From a virus, in IMG/VR virus record IMGVR_UViG_3300035698_003705, positions 1-64,000 of that record: a stretch of 64,000 bases of DNA. One strand, 5' to 3'. The translations under genes were made by a program, and so were the position numbers. Positions 1-8,032 of the stretch are shown here, one piece after another (within the stretch, counting starts at the first letter, position 1; every line of letters begins with the position of its first letter). The notes under the pieces are model-generated. The model saw nothing but the letters and a program-made list of their open reading frames with translations. It was not told the origin of the DNA and made no database searches.

Positions 1-2
1 AA

Positions 3-383
3 GAAGCGGCTGCTAAAGAAGCGGCTGCTGAAGAAGCTCCTGTACAGGTAGAAGCTGACATAACAGAAATCCTATCAGAAATAGGATTGGAAAAACCAGT
101 GGTAGTTCAGGTACAGGAAGTAGTAGCGTCTTTACCCGAAGAAATTCCTTGTAGTGTAGTTAGCTTTGAATCTGTTTCAACTTCTGAAGAAGAGATCCTT
201 GCAGGTACAACTAGTGCTGCTGATGTGGATTTGTTCTTAACCAGTGTAGATTTGGGTTATGTGGAACGCCGTACCAAGCAACCGGGGCTGCCAAACCCAA
301 ACCACGTATCAATGACACAAGAAGATATGTTGTCTTTTTTGGATTCTTTTGAAGATTCAGGCGTTCCTGCAGGCGTGGGATGA
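3..383 (+). CDS. C-terminal part of an acidic Ala/Glu-rich protein (partial at left edge)
   Basis: The frame is open from the first bases of the window, so the gene starts upstream and only its last 126 codons are seen. It opens with two near-identical Glu-Ala-Ala repeats (a 15-base DNA repeat, positions 3-32). After that comes an acidic segment with no recognisable domain. The TTG at 87 is not needed as a start because the frame is open before it. Function is unknown. It is followed by a 136-base gap with a GC-rich hairpin and then the replication block. Low-complexity Ala/Glu tracts often link domains, but nothing more can be said from this fragment. Confidence 0.6.
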   Translation, partial: EAAAKEAAAEEAPVQVEADITEILSEIGLEKPVVVQVQEVVASLPEEIPCSVVSFESVSTSEEEILAGTTSAADVDLFLTSVDLGYVERRTKQPGLPNPNHVSMTQEDMLSFLDSFEDSGVPAGVG

Positions 384-400
384 TCCGTAGAGTGTGTATG

Positions 401-416
401 CCCCGCGTGTGCGGGG
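401..416 (+). terminator. GC-rich hairpin between genes, no U-tract
   Basis: Six-base arms CCCCGC and GCGGGG flank a GTGT loop just after the first gene. No run of T follows, so this is a weak terminator or a processing/pausing hairpin rather than a canonical rho-independent terminator. Confidence 0.35.
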
Positions 417-519
417 GGTGTCCCGAGTGGGTCTTCTACTTTTGAAGATTCACACAACAACTGACTCGGACCTAGACTAAGGATGTCAATGTCAAAGTCA
501 AAAAACAAGGAGTGTTACG

Positions 520-1239
520 ATGTCTGAAGAAACAAAAGTTTTCTCATTTGGTAGAAACGATCAGGGTATTACAATGAGATCCAAACCCTGGAAAGCTGAA
601 GCTAATACTATCAGCAGGATCTCAATGGCTTGGTGGCCTCTTAAAGATGATGGCAGTCTAGACATGGGTGAACAAGGAAGCGAGAAGTCCCCAGAGTTTA
701 CGGCAGCTCAAATTAACTACATTGAGGGCTGTGGCAATGTCATCAATGAGGGTCCTGAGTACACTAAGCTGGCACAGGAACCCCCCCGACAGAAGGTTCT
801 TACCTTTATCTTCGTGTGGCCAACCACGAAGAAGGGTGAGATTGACAAGGCGAGACTTGGAGCCGGTGACTATGAGGTTAAGGCATGGGTTTTTGCAGCT
901 GACAAGTACCGCCTCTTGGAGACTAATCACAACCAGTTCCCCTTCAATGAGCATGATATCACTGTGTCTTGCGAAGAGGCCAAATTCCAGAAGCTGTCGT
1001 TTACTCCCTGTAAGAACAACATGCTTCGCACCTTTATGGCAGATGCCAAGGGACAGGCTTTCTTGAAGCCAGGACTTGATGAGCTGGCTTCACTCATTGA
1101 AAAGTCTATGGATTTCCTTGGCCGCAAGATGACCATCGCCCAGATCCAAGAAAAGCTTGGTGTTGGTGGTGCTGCTGCACTTGTAGACAATGCTTCCATT
1201 ATGGATGTTGAAGCTCTTGTGGGGAACCTACTGGACTGA
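520..1239 (+). CDS. Putative replication/recombination-associated protein, possibly ssDNA-binding
   Basis: The 239-residue protein follows a clear ribosome site (AAGGAG at about 507-512). It has a beta-rich, aromatic N-terminal two-thirds and a helical tail ending in acidic/hydrophobic residues (LVGNLLD). No motif is diagnostic. It sits directly before RuvC-like and RecA genes, with its stop overlapping the next start (TGATG). Many phages encode a single-stranded DNA-binding protein at such a position, and an acidic C-terminal tip is common in those proteins. That assignment rests on context only. Existence as a gene is very likely, function is uncertain. Confidence 0.6.
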   Translation: MSEETKVFSFGRNDQGITMRSKPWKAEANTISRISMAWWPLKDDGSLDMGEQGSEKSPEFTAAQINYIEGCGNVINEGPEYTKLAQEPPRQKVLTFIFVWPTTKKGEIDKARLGAGDYEVKAWVFAADKYRLLETNHNQFPFNEHDITVSCEEAKFQKLSFTPCKNNMLRTFMADAKGQAFLKPGLDELASLIEKSMDFLGRKMTIAQIQEKLGVGGAAALVDNASIMDVEALVGNLLD

Positions 1240-1922
1240 TGTCCTCCCTATCACCGATTGTGCTGGGTTTGGATCCCTCACTCACTAACTTTGGGTGGGG
1301 GATCCATGACCCAAACAAACCTTTCGGAGACCCTTTACGGTGTATTGATAGAGGGCGTTTCCAAACTAGTTCAAAGACATTATTTATTGGGCGGTATGTG
1401 GACATCAGAACTAAACTTTTTGATTTGCTTCAAGAAAAGCAGATTCAAAAAATAGGTTTGGAGTATCCAGTTTTTGATAATCTATATTCAGAAGGGATGT
1501 ACGGATTATTTCTCTATACCTGTGAAGCCCTTTACGATTATGGTGCTGATGTGGTTTTCTTTTCTCCAGGCCAAATCAAAGCACATGCAAGGATACTTCT
1601 GAAACGCCCAAAAATCTTGGGCCATCAGTGGAAGATGGAGAAACCTGATATGGTAGAAGCTGCCAAACTAGATACAGGCAGTAAGGCCAACTGGAACCAC
1701 AATGAGGCGGACGCTTATTTGGTGGCTCGGCTGGCATCTCGGTTCTGGCAGTTTCACGGCGGTTTTATAACAGAAGCAGACCTAAGCCCGTTAGAGTTAA
1801 AGCAGTTTACGGAAGTAAAACAGTATGTCAGAGGCAAAAAAGCAGGGTCAACAGTAAAGCGTGGAATCCTATATAGAGAGAATGAACGCTTTTTTCAGTG
1901 GAGTGACGTTAAAAAAGAGTAG
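1239..1922 (+). CDS. RuvC-like Holliday junction resolvase
   Basis: The 227-residue protein has an RNase H-like fold of the RuvC family. It begins with the LGLDPSLTNFGW strand, where Asp12 is the first metal ligand. Glu74 in IGLEYPVF supplies the second acid, and the WNHNEADAYL segment (His153, Glu155, Asp157) supplies the final acids. Such enzymes cut four-way DNA junctions with two metal ions, which phages use to resolve recombination intermediates and debranch DNA before packaging. Its start overlaps the previous stop by one base, and RecA follows after 33 bases, so it sits in a recombination operon. The basic C-terminal tail may bind DNA. Confidence 0.85.
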   Translation: MSSLSPIVLGLDPSLTNFGWGIHDPNKPFGDPLRCIDRGRFQTSSKTLFIGRYVDIRTKLFDLLQEKQIQKIGLEYPVFDNLYSEGMYGLFLYTCEALYDYGADVVFFSPGQIKAHARILLKRPKILGHQWKMEKPDMVEAAKLDTGSKANWNHNEADAYLVARLASRFWQFHGGFITEADLSPLELKQFTEVKQYVRGKKAGSTVKRGILYRENERFFQWSDVKKE

Positions 1923-1928
1923 TGGTGT
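1910..1928 (+). repeat. 19-bp repeat copy 1 (gene-end/intercistronic)
   Basis: TAAAAAAGAGTAGTGGTGT spans the end of the RuvC-like gene and the gap before recA. An identical copy lies at 10462-10480, again at a gene end just before the next ribosome site. The core GAGTAG recurs in other gaps of the replication block (6385, 7786, 9437). Confidence 0.6.
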
Positions 1929-1955
1929 TTACACAACTTGAAGGTAGGAGCTATC

Positions 1956-3212
1956 ATGGCAAAGAAATTAGATAAAGAGAAGTTGGCAAAAACAGTAGTT
2001 CCAAAGAAAAATCAATCTTTGGCTAATGTGCGAGCTGTTATGAACAAGGTTTTTTCAGGTGCGGAGTCGGCTGAGGTTCAGATAGATGAAAGCCGTTTAA
2101 TTCAATCCTTGCCGCACCTACCCACAGGATCTGTAATTATAGATCACTTGATTGGAGGTGTCCCAAACAGATTGGGTATTATGCCTTGTCCTGGATTTCC
2201 CAAGGGGCGTCTGGTAAACCTCTATGGTGCAGAGTCGTCAGGAAAAACAACCTTATGTCTAACAATGGCTGCAGAGACTATTCGGAAGGGTGGGACTGTA
2301 GGTTATATTGACTGGGAGCATAGTGTAGACGTGGCTTATGCTAAGAGTTTGGGGGTGCCTGTTGAGGATGCAGATTCTTTTCTGCTACTTCAGCCTGAAA
2401 CATTTGAGAAGGGTCTTTCATATCTGTGGGGTTTGTGCAAGGGCGGTGTAGACTTGGTTGTGATAGACTCTATTGCTTCCGGTGGTACACAGGCTCAGTG
2501 GGACCAGTCCCTAGCAGATAAGGGCGAGATAGGCCGTGTAGGGGCTAAGGCTGCTAAGTGGAGTGAATACCTACCCCAGCTTAAAGCTATCATTACACGC
2601 TCGAACACTTGTGTTGTAGGTGTTTCACAGCTGCGGTCTAAAATTGACACAGGCCCCAAGAGGGGTTATGGTGGTGAGACTACTCAGGCTCAGGGTGGTA
2701 TGGCTTGGAAGTTCTTTTCAGAAGTACGCTTGGGACTCAAGTGCATAATGAAGGAGAAGGGCAAAGCCTATGATTCTATCACCCATACAAACATTGACAC
2801 TCCTATTGGGAATGTCGTAATTGCTAAAGTGGATAAGTGTAAAGTCTCTGCTTCTCAGGGCCGTCAGGCACGTTTCTATTTGCGTTATGGGGAAGGTATA
2901 GATGATGTGAGATCTATAGTAGAGATTGCAATTTCTAGGGGCTTTATTAAAAAAGCTGGTGCTTGGTTTTCTTGGGAGAGACCAGACGGCTCTGTTCTGA
3001 AGTACTGTGGCATGGAGGAGTTTAAGAAGCATTTGGTTAAAGTCCCAGGAGCTTGGGAAGAACTTCGCAAAATGGCTTTGGCTGCTATGGCAGGGGCACC
3101 GGAAGCAGAACATGTTGATATTGAGGATTTTGATCCTGATGCTGATGTGTTGGCTGAAATCAATGGTATTCTAAATGGGCCGCCCACGGCTGCTGTAGAA
3201 AATAACGACTAG
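1956..3212 (+). CDS. recA: RecA/UvsX-type recombinase
   Basis: This RecA-family recombinase coats single-stranded DNA and drives strand exchange with ATP. The Walker A motif GAESSGKTT is at residues 91-99. The catalytic Glu121 lies in YIDWEHSVD, equivalent to the YIDAEHALD segment of bacterial RecA, and Walker B is LVVIDSIAS. The start chosen is the ATG at 1956, preceded by AGGTAGGAG, rather than the TTG at 1938. At 418 residues it is longer than typical RecA (about 350), with a long N-terminal helical lead and an acidic C-terminal tail that in RecA modulates DNA binding. The neighbours (resolvase, SbcC half, SbcD) support recombination-dependent replication. Confidence 0.93.
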   Translation: MAKKLDKEKLAKTVVPKKNQSLANVRAVMNKVFSGAESAEVQIDESRLIQSLPHLPTGSVIIDHLIGGVPNRLGIMPCPGFPKGRLVNLYGAESSGKTTLCLTMAAETIRKGGTVGYIDWEHSVDVAYAKSLGVPVEDADSFLLLQPETFEKGLSYLWGLCKGGVDLVVIDSIASGGTQAQWDQSLADKGEIGRVGAKAAKWSEYLPQLKAIITRSNTCVVGVSQLRSKIDTGPKRGYGGETTQAQGGMAWKFFSEVRLGLKCIMKEKGKAYDSITHTNIDTPIGNVVIAKVDKCKVSASQGRQARFYLRYGEGIDDVRSIVEIAISRGFIKKAGAWFSWERPDGSVLKYCGMEEFKKHLVKVPGAWEELRKMALAAMAGAPEAEHVDIEDFDPDADVLAEINGILNGPPTAAVENND

Positions 3213-3230
3213 TTAAGAGGGGGTTTTGGA

Positions 3231-4328
3231 ATGCCTGTTAAAGTTCGGATACGTGACTTTCAGTCCTTAGAGGACATCTCTCTAACAGTTGAGGGCCTAA
3301 CTGTATTAGTGGGGCAGAACAACGTAGGGAAGAGTGCTATAGTGCGGGCTATCCGAGGGGCATTCCAGAACACCCGGGGTACAAGTTATATTAGCAACGG
3401 GGCTACTAAAACCATTGTGGATTTGGATTTCTGTGATGGGCACACTTTGACTTGGGAAAAGGGTCGTGGCCCAAAGGACAAACCAACCTACATAATTGAT
3501 GGTGGTAGTCCCATACACCCAGGCCAAGGCGTGCCTAAAGAAGTCTCTACTTTAGGTGTGGCACCCATATCAGTAGCAGGTAAAGAAATATGGCCTCAGA
3601 TCGCACCTCAATTCAAACAAGTCTTTTTATTGGACCAGCCTGGATCTGTTTTAGCGGAAGCAGTTGCTGATATAGACAGGGTCTCACAATTGAATGATGC
3701 CTTGCGGGCAGCCTCCTCAGATAAAAGGGCAACCTCTTCTAAAAGGACTGTTCGTCAAGCAGACCAGGAAGCTTTGGAAAAACAGTTGCTACAATTTGAG
3801 GGTTTAGATGCTTTTGTGAATAAACTCAAGGACTTAGACGAAAAAGCAGTCCTTTTGTCAAGACTCGAAGCTGCAATAAAAGGACTTTATGAATTGCGTT
3901 CTCGTAGACAAGCGGCACAGCAGGCTGTTAAAAGTCTGGAAGGTGTTGAAACACAAAAAGTCGCTGTTGAAGCCCTAACAAAACAGGCCGTGCAACTGCA
4001 AGGTTTGGAATCAGAAATGAGGACTCTGAAAAAACTGCAGGATCAACATTCTCTGTTTTCAAGTAGGGTGGCTAGACTGGTAGGTTTCCTACCACCTTCA
4101 GAGGAAGGTGTTTTTGACAATGCTATAAAAATGGAAGCCGCATTGACTATGGTTCAGGGCTTGGCTTTCAAATATAAAAGCTGTCTGAAACAAATACCTC
4201 CTTTAGAGGTGGAACTGGAAACTACTAAAACCGCTGAAATTCAGGCTACGGCGGATGTTGCCCAGTTCTTGGAATCCTTGGGGCAGTGTCCTATATGTGG
4301 GTCTGTGTGTCAGCACAAGGAGTCCTGA
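3231..4328 (+). CDS. SbcC/Rad50-like ATPase, N-terminal half ending at the zinc hook
   Basis: The 365-residue protein starts like SbcC/Rad50: a DFQSLEDISL strand, then Walker A GQNNVGKS at residues 28-35, and a long charged coiled coil from about residue 150. It ends a few residues after a CPIC zinc-hook motif (Cys353, Cys356). A normal Rad50 chain would turn at this hook and return to a second ATPase lobe carrying the signature, Walker B and H-loop, and none of these is present here. A protein with exactly those missing parts is encoded at 11913-12548. SbcD is encoded 630 bases downstream. I read it as one subunit of a split SbcC. Confidence 0.8.
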   Translation: MPVKVRIRDFQSLEDISLTVEGLTVLVGQNNVGKSAIVRAIRGAFQNTRGTSYISNGATKTIVDLDFCDGHTLTWEKGRGPKDKPTYIIDGGSPIHPGQGVPKEVSTLGVAPISVAGKEIWPQIAPQFKQVFLLDQPGSVLAEAVADIDRVSQLNDALRAASSDKRATSSKRTVRQADQEALEKQLLQFEGLDAFVNKLKDLDEKAVLLSRLEAAIKGLYELRSRRQAAQQAVKSLEGVETQKVAVEALTKQAVQLQGLESEMRTLKKLQDQHSLFSSRVARLVGFLPPSEEGVFDNAIKMEAALTMVQGLAFKYKSCLKQIPPLEVELETTKTAEIQATADVAQFLESLGQCPICGSVCQHKES

Positions 4329-4987
4329 TGATGAATGTGTTATTGTTATGCTACGCTCTTTTATTTGGCCCTCCGAATGTTTCTGAAGTACCGAGACTAG
4401 AAATCCAGTCTCGATCAGAGCAGACAGCAGAGATCCGAGAAGCAATGGCCATGGTGGCTACTGCAGAAAGCAGGTTGAATTTGGAGGAGCTTAATGCTCG
4501 GTGGGTTAGACGAGATAAAAACCCTGAAGTGCAAAATCTTGATGTTATATCAGATGCTATTTGGGTGGCTGCAGAATCGTACAATGTAGACTCTTTCCTT
4601 CTAATCTCTTTAGTGTGGAAGGAGTCAAGATTTAGAGTGAGGGCATTGGGAGACAAAAAGAATGGGGTTTACCGGAGTTGTGGCCTATCGCAGGTAAGAA
4701 CGGATCTAAGGGACCACCGCCGGTTTTGGGACGCTGAAAAAAAGAAGTATGTTGGAAAGATGGTGCCCAGACCAACTTGCGAGCAGTTACTAGATCCCTA
4801 CTTTGCAATTCCTTGGACCGCAATGCATCTAACAACTTTTCCCAAGTTGTCAGATGGGAGGATTAACTTGACACCCTATAATGGGAAGCGCTCAGGAAGA
4901 TTTGTTTGGAAACGAGTATTCTGGCTTAGAAAACAAATAGCAATAAAAGGTGGTTTTGATGGCAGTGAAAGTTGTTTGGCGAACTGA
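4328..4987 (+). CDS. Exported SLT-type lytic transglycosylase
   Basis: The 219-residue protein begins at ATG 4328, which overlaps the previous stop and has AAGGAG upstream. The first 14 residues are hydrophobic (MMNVLLLCYALLFG), consistent with a signal sequence or anchor. The catalytic domain shows a soluble lytic transglycosylase pattern: Glu99 in WKESRF, GLSQV matching the GLMQ motif, and a C-terminal PYNGK matching the YNGG motif. Such enzymes cleave the MurNAc-GlcNAc bond of peptidoglycan. It could act in lysis or be virion-associated for entry. It sits oddly between SbcC-half and SbcD genes rather than in a lysis cassette. Confidence 0.8.
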   Translation: MMNVLLLCYALLFGPPNVSEVPRLEIQSRSEQTAEIREAMAMVATAESRLNLEELNARWVRRDKNPEVQNLDVISDAIWVAAESYNVDSFLLISLVWKESRFRVRALGDKKNGVYRSCGLSQVRTDLRDHRRFWDAEKKKYVGKMVPRPTCEQLLDPYFAIPWTAMHLTTFPKLSDGRINLTPYNGKRSGRFVWKRVFWLRKQIAIKGGFDGSESCLAN

Positions 4988-5933
4988 TATACATCTAGCA
5001 GACCAAGCCCCTGCAGCCAGAACTGATGTTTGGCTGGATACAATGCTGGATAAAATTCAGCAGGTTGGTGGTTTGGCAAAGAGGGTGAAGGCTGATGTTG
5101 TTTTGGATGGTGGGGATCTATTCCATATCAAAAGCCCTACTCGTAACAGCCATGAGCTAGTGCAGTCTGTTGCGGAGGCACACATGCAATACCCCTGCCC
5201 TGTGTGGGGGACTGTTGGGAATCACGATGTGAAGTTTGAAAACATCCTGTATCTAAACGAAAGCCCGCTGGGGGTTCTGTTTAAGACAGGTGTTATACAC
5301 CCCCTATACGAAGCTAACCAAGAACTCATTATAGACAAGGGTGGGGTGAAGATTCGTGTTGTGGGCGTTCCTTACCATGGCACTACTTACGATATGAGTA
5401 GATTCAATATCCAGAAGAAGGATGAGGATTGGCTTGTAGTGGTGGCACATTGCTTAGCTTCCCCTACAGGGCAATCGCTGTTTGGGGCGGAAGATGTTTT
5501 GAAGTATTCTGATTTGGCAAAGCTAAATCCTGATGTCTGGCTGTTTGGCCACTTTCACAAAGACCAAGGGGTTACTGAGATCATCCCCGGCAAGTGGGTG
5601 GTGAACATAGGCAGCCTTTCTAGGGGGACACTATCTGCTGATGATGTGGGTAGGACACCATCTTGTGCTGTACTGAGCTTTGAGAAAACAAAGGTGTCTA
5701 TTGAGAAGGTGCCTTTGAAGGTACAGCCTGCATCTGAAGTTTTCAATCTGGTAGAGAAAGCTAGGGAAGACGCACAAGAGTTTACATTAGATACCTTGGT
5801 GAACTCTCTAAAGGTATCTTTGGCACAAAGAGTGGAAGGATCCCTTTTGGACACTATCCGTTTGCTCCCGGACGTGCCGGATGCTGTAAAGGGGCGTACC
5901 ATCAGCTATCTGGAGGTGGCCGGTGCTAAATGA
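4959..5933 (+). CDS. sbcD: SbcD/Mre11-like nuclease
   Basis: This calcineurin-like metallophosphoesterase has all the Mre11/SbcD motifs in order: TDIHL (Asp10, His12), GGDLF (Asp53), GNHD (88-90), His164 in VVAHC and GHFH (197-200). It is the nuclease partner of SbcC, trimming DNA ends and hairpins with ATP-driven regulation. ATG 4959 is preferred over GTG 4950 because AAAAGGTGG ends six bases before it. The C-terminal 90 residues form the region that in SbcD contacts the SbcC coiled coil. It overlaps both neighbours and completes the split SbcCD set. Confidence 0.88.
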   Translation: MAVKVVWRTDIHLADQAPAARTDVWLDTMLDKIQQVGGLAKRVKADVVLDGGDLFHIKSPTRNSHELVQSVAEAHMQYPCPVWGTVGNHDVKFENILYLNESPLGVLFKTGVIHPLYEANQELIIDKGGVKIRVVGVPYHGTTYDMSRFNIQKKDEDWLVVVAHCLASPTGQSLFGAEDVLKYSDLAKLNPDVWLFGHFHKDQGVTEIIPGKWVVNIGSLSRGTLSADDVGRTPSCAVLSFEKTKVSIEKVPLKVQPASEVFNLVEKAREDAQEFTLDTLVNSLKVSLAQRVEGSLLDTIRLLPDVPDAVKGRTISYLEVAGAK

Positions 5934-6360
5934 TGCCAAACTTTTGATCGAGTTAATCCCTAAGTCCTCTTGGGGTGTTAATTTGCGAACAAGCATCCCA
6001 CAGAAGAATTGGCGGCTGCTCGGAGCAGATTGTATTGATCGTGCAGGCCATAACTGCGAAATCTGTGGGGCACCCGAAAAGAAGGGACGCCCTTTGGAAT
6101 GCCATGAAGTTTGGCAATACGATGAAAAGACTGTTGTTCAAAAGCTAGTTAGGCTGATAGCTTTGTGTAAGGACTGTCATAGAGTCAAACATGCTGGCCG
6201 TGCCCTTAATAATGGAGAGGGCTACTTAGTGACTAGGCATCTGCAAAAAGTTAATGGCTGGACAGATAAGCAGATCCAAGATCACTTAACAGAAACACGT
6301 GAGAAGTGGCTCCGCCACTCAATGCTAGAATGGCTAGTAGATATCAACCTAGTTTTTTAA
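5923..6360 (+). CDS. HNH endonuclease-like protein
   Basis: The 145-residue protein has a zinc-bound HNH core: CEICG, then LECHEVWQYD, then ALCKDCHRVKHAG, giving the CxxC...H...CxxCH ligand set of the McrA-like HNH family. The start is GTG 5923 with GGAGG upstream, overlapping sbcD by 11 bases. The tight coupling with sbcD suggests a constitutive replication or packaging-associated role rather than a recently inserted homing nuclease. A nicking or DNA-processing function is inferred from the fold only. Confidence 0.75.
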   Translation: MLNDAKLLIELIPKSSWGVNLRTSIPQKNWRLLGADCIDRAGHNCEICGAPEKKGRPLECHEVWQYDEKTVVQKLVRLIALCKDCHRVKHAGRALNNGEGYLVTRHLQKVNGWTDKQIQDHLTETREKWLRHSMLEWLVDINLVF

Positions 6361-6390
6361 TCTGGATCATTGCAACCCAACTTTGAGTAG
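6361..6390 (+). promoter_or_regulatory. Recurring intercistronic element (TCTGGATCATT ... GAGTAG)
   Basis: TCTGGATCATT at 6361-6371 is followed 13 bases later by GAGTAG (6385-6390), just before the kinase-phosphatase gene. The same pair occurs at 7762-7791 before the next small gene. Role unknown: possible phage-specific promoter, operator or processing site. Confidence 0.3.
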
Positions 6391-6419
6391 TGTCCTTAGA
6401 CAACACGGAGGGCACTACT

Positions 6420-7418
6420 ATGGATGAAATCGTTATAACTGTCGGGCTCCCTGGGGCTGGTAAGTCAACCCACATTAAATCTTTGGTAGATCAAGGGTAC
6501 ACCAGAATCAATAGAGACTTGGTTGGTGGGGATCTTATCAGTACAAACTCACTTGTCTATCAGAAGCTTAAAAACCTCTATAGAGACAATGGTGTTCGGA
6601 CTTTTGTTCTGGATAATACTTACATATCAAAGTCACACAGGGCTGTTGTTATAGAGGTGGCTCGGGAGTTAGGGCTTCCTGTTAGAGTGCTGTGGCTGCA
6701 AACTACGCTAGAGCAAGCACAGTTTCTTGCCTCTTTGAGGCAGGTTCGTAACTATGGGCATGTTTTGAAGCCTTCAGAGTATGCCAAGTATAGAGAGGAC
6801 CCGGGTGGTTTCCCACCCATTGTGCAGTATTCCTTTAGGAAGCGTTTTGAGGAGCCCTCACTAGCGGAAGGCTTTGCACAGATAGAGATCGCCCCCATGC
6901 AGATCACTTTGGATCCTGCGGTTTATAAAAACAGTGCTTATATTTTTGATTATGATGGTACTTTGAGGTGTACGAAGTCTGGGAATATATACCCAAAAGA
7001 TCCAAGCGATGTTTTGATCCTTAAGGGTAGGGGAAAGGCGTTGCAAAGGCTTCATGCAGATGGTGTTTTAATTCTGGGGGCGTCTAACCAGTCTGGGATT
7101 GCTAAAAAGCCTGGTGACCCTAAATATGTTTCAGAAGAGGCTGCAATCAAGTGTTTTGAGGAAACGAACCGTCTTTTGGGCGTTCCTATTGATTATATGT
7201 ATGCTGCTGATAGGGCTGGTGTGCCTCAATCTTTTTTGAGAAAACCCCTGCCGGGAATGGGTGTAGCCTTCATTGAAAAGTACAAACTAGACCCTAAGCG
7301 GGTTTGTTATGTGGGTGACATGAAGTCTGATAAAACTTTTGCAGATCGCTGTGGTTTTGATTTTATCGAGGCTTTTTATTTTTTCGACTTGGGGGTGCGT
7401 AGTGACTTTCCTAACTAA
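6420..7418 (+). CDS. Polynucleotide 5'-kinase/3'-phosphatase
   Basis: This bifunctional end-healing enzyme has the T4 Pnkp domain order. The N-terminal P-loop kinase has Walker A GLPGAGKST at residues 9-17. The C-terminal HAD phosphatase has IFDYDGTL near residue 177, the SNQSGI motif II segment and a VGDMKSDKTFADRCG motif IV segment. It transfers phosphate to 5'-OH ends and removes 3' or cyclic phosphates from DNA or RNA. ATG 6420 with CGGAGGG upstream is preferred over the TTG at 6390. T4 Pnkp repairs tRNA cut by host anticodon nucleases. An RlaP-type nucleotidyltransferase lies nearby and a 2H phosphoesterase and CCA enzyme further downstream. Confidence 0.88.
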   Translation: MDEIVITVGLPGAGKSTHIKSLVDQGYTRINRDLVGGDLISTNSLVYQKLKNLYRDNGVRTFVLDNTYISKSHRAVVIEVARELGLPVRVLWLQTTLEQAQFLASLRQVRNYGHVLKPSEYAKYREDPGGFPPIVQYSFRKRFEEPSLAEGFAQIEIAPMQITLDPAVYKNSAYIFDYDGTLRCTKSGNIYPKDPSDVLILKGRGKALQRLHADGVLILGASNQSGIAKKPGDPKYVSEEAAIKCFEETNRLLGVPIDYMYAADRAGVPQSFLRKPLPGMGVAFIEKYKLDPKRVCYVGDMKSDKTFADRCGFDFIEAFYFFDLGVRSDFPN

Positions 7419-7779
7419 GCAAGAATATGACAAACAGTTTGCGTCTTTAACAAGGTCTAACCAAAGGCCCTCAAACACTATAAATAGTTTTGGAGTTGCT
7501 GTTAAATGGACAGATTCTTTTGCTCAGATCCGAGAAGTCCACAAAGACTTGGGTTCTAAAAAGGAGACTTTTGTATTTGATTTGCTGTATGTTCCGGGCA
7601 AGTCAAAAGCTTTGGTTAAAATAGTGGTGACAGGATGTGGTTTTTCCCTGTCTGGGAAGGGCTTTTCCTATGCTGTCTACCTGGACTTCCCTGTTGAAAA
7701 ACCCTTCGCAGAGCTTGAAGATATACGGAGTTGGGTGTTGGAGAACATCAAGAAGTCTTTTTCTGGATCATTAAACTGA
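7402..7779 (+). CDS. Hypothetical protein
   Basis: About 125 residues from GTG 7402, which has GGGGGT upstream and overlaps the preceding stop by 17 bases. An upstream TTG or ATG extension would bury it in the kinase-phosphatase gene and add an artificial hydrophobic stretch. It is predicted to be mixed alpha/beta with a central beta-sheet-like segment (FVFDLLYVPGKSKALVKIVV). No family is recognised. Position between two end-healing genes might link it to nucleic acid repair, but that is only context. Confidence 0.6.
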   Translation: MTFLTKQEYDKQFASLTRSNQRPSNTINSFGVAVKWTDSFAQIREVHKDLGSKKETFVFDLLYVPGKSKALVKIVVTGCGFSLSGKGFSYAVYLDFPVEKPFAELEDIRSWVLENIKKSFSGSLN

Positions 7780-7791
7780 GATTCAGAGTAG
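7762..7791 (+). promoter_or_regulatory. Recurring intercistronic element, second copy
   Basis: TCTGGATCATT (7762-7772, still inside the preceding gene end) is followed by GAGTAG at 7786-7791, mirroring the arrangement at 6361-6390. It lies upstream of a well-placed AGGAGA ribosome site for the gene at 7820. Confidence 0.3.
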
Positions 7792-7819
7792 TATGTATGT
7801 AACTAAATAGGAGAACCTT

Positions 7820-8032
7820 ATGAAAACTTTGTCAGAAAAAATCAACGGTGCTAAAAAAGTGTACGACAAAAATAGAAAGGACGTGGGTAAGCTGCTCAAG
7901 GACTTGGACGCAGGCATGAAAAAGCACACTCAAGCTTTCCAGAAGGACTCAGTCAACTGGGGCTATGTTGGGGACATTACTGCTGTTAAGGAAGATCTAC
8001 AAAAGATTGTAGACTTCTTAGCGGATCAGTGA
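7820..8032 (+). CDS. Small helical hypothetical protein
   Basis: The 70-residue, strongly charged, all-helical protein is preceded by AGGAGA. Lys-rich heptad-like spacing suggests a short coiled coil or a nucleic-acid-binding helix pair. Its stop overlaps the start of the RlaP-like gene, so the two are translationally coupled, and it may be an accessory subunit. No family is recognised. Confidence 0.65.
   Translation: MKTLSEKINGAKKVYDKNRKDVGKLLKDLDAGMKKHTQAFQKDSVNWGYVGDITAVKEDLQKIVDFLADQ

Noticed and set aside
4286-4327. Longer start for the lytic transglycosylase at 4286
   Set aside because: It would overlap the zinc-hook coding end of the SbcC half. ATG 4328 has AAGGAG at good spacing and gives a signal-like N-terminus.
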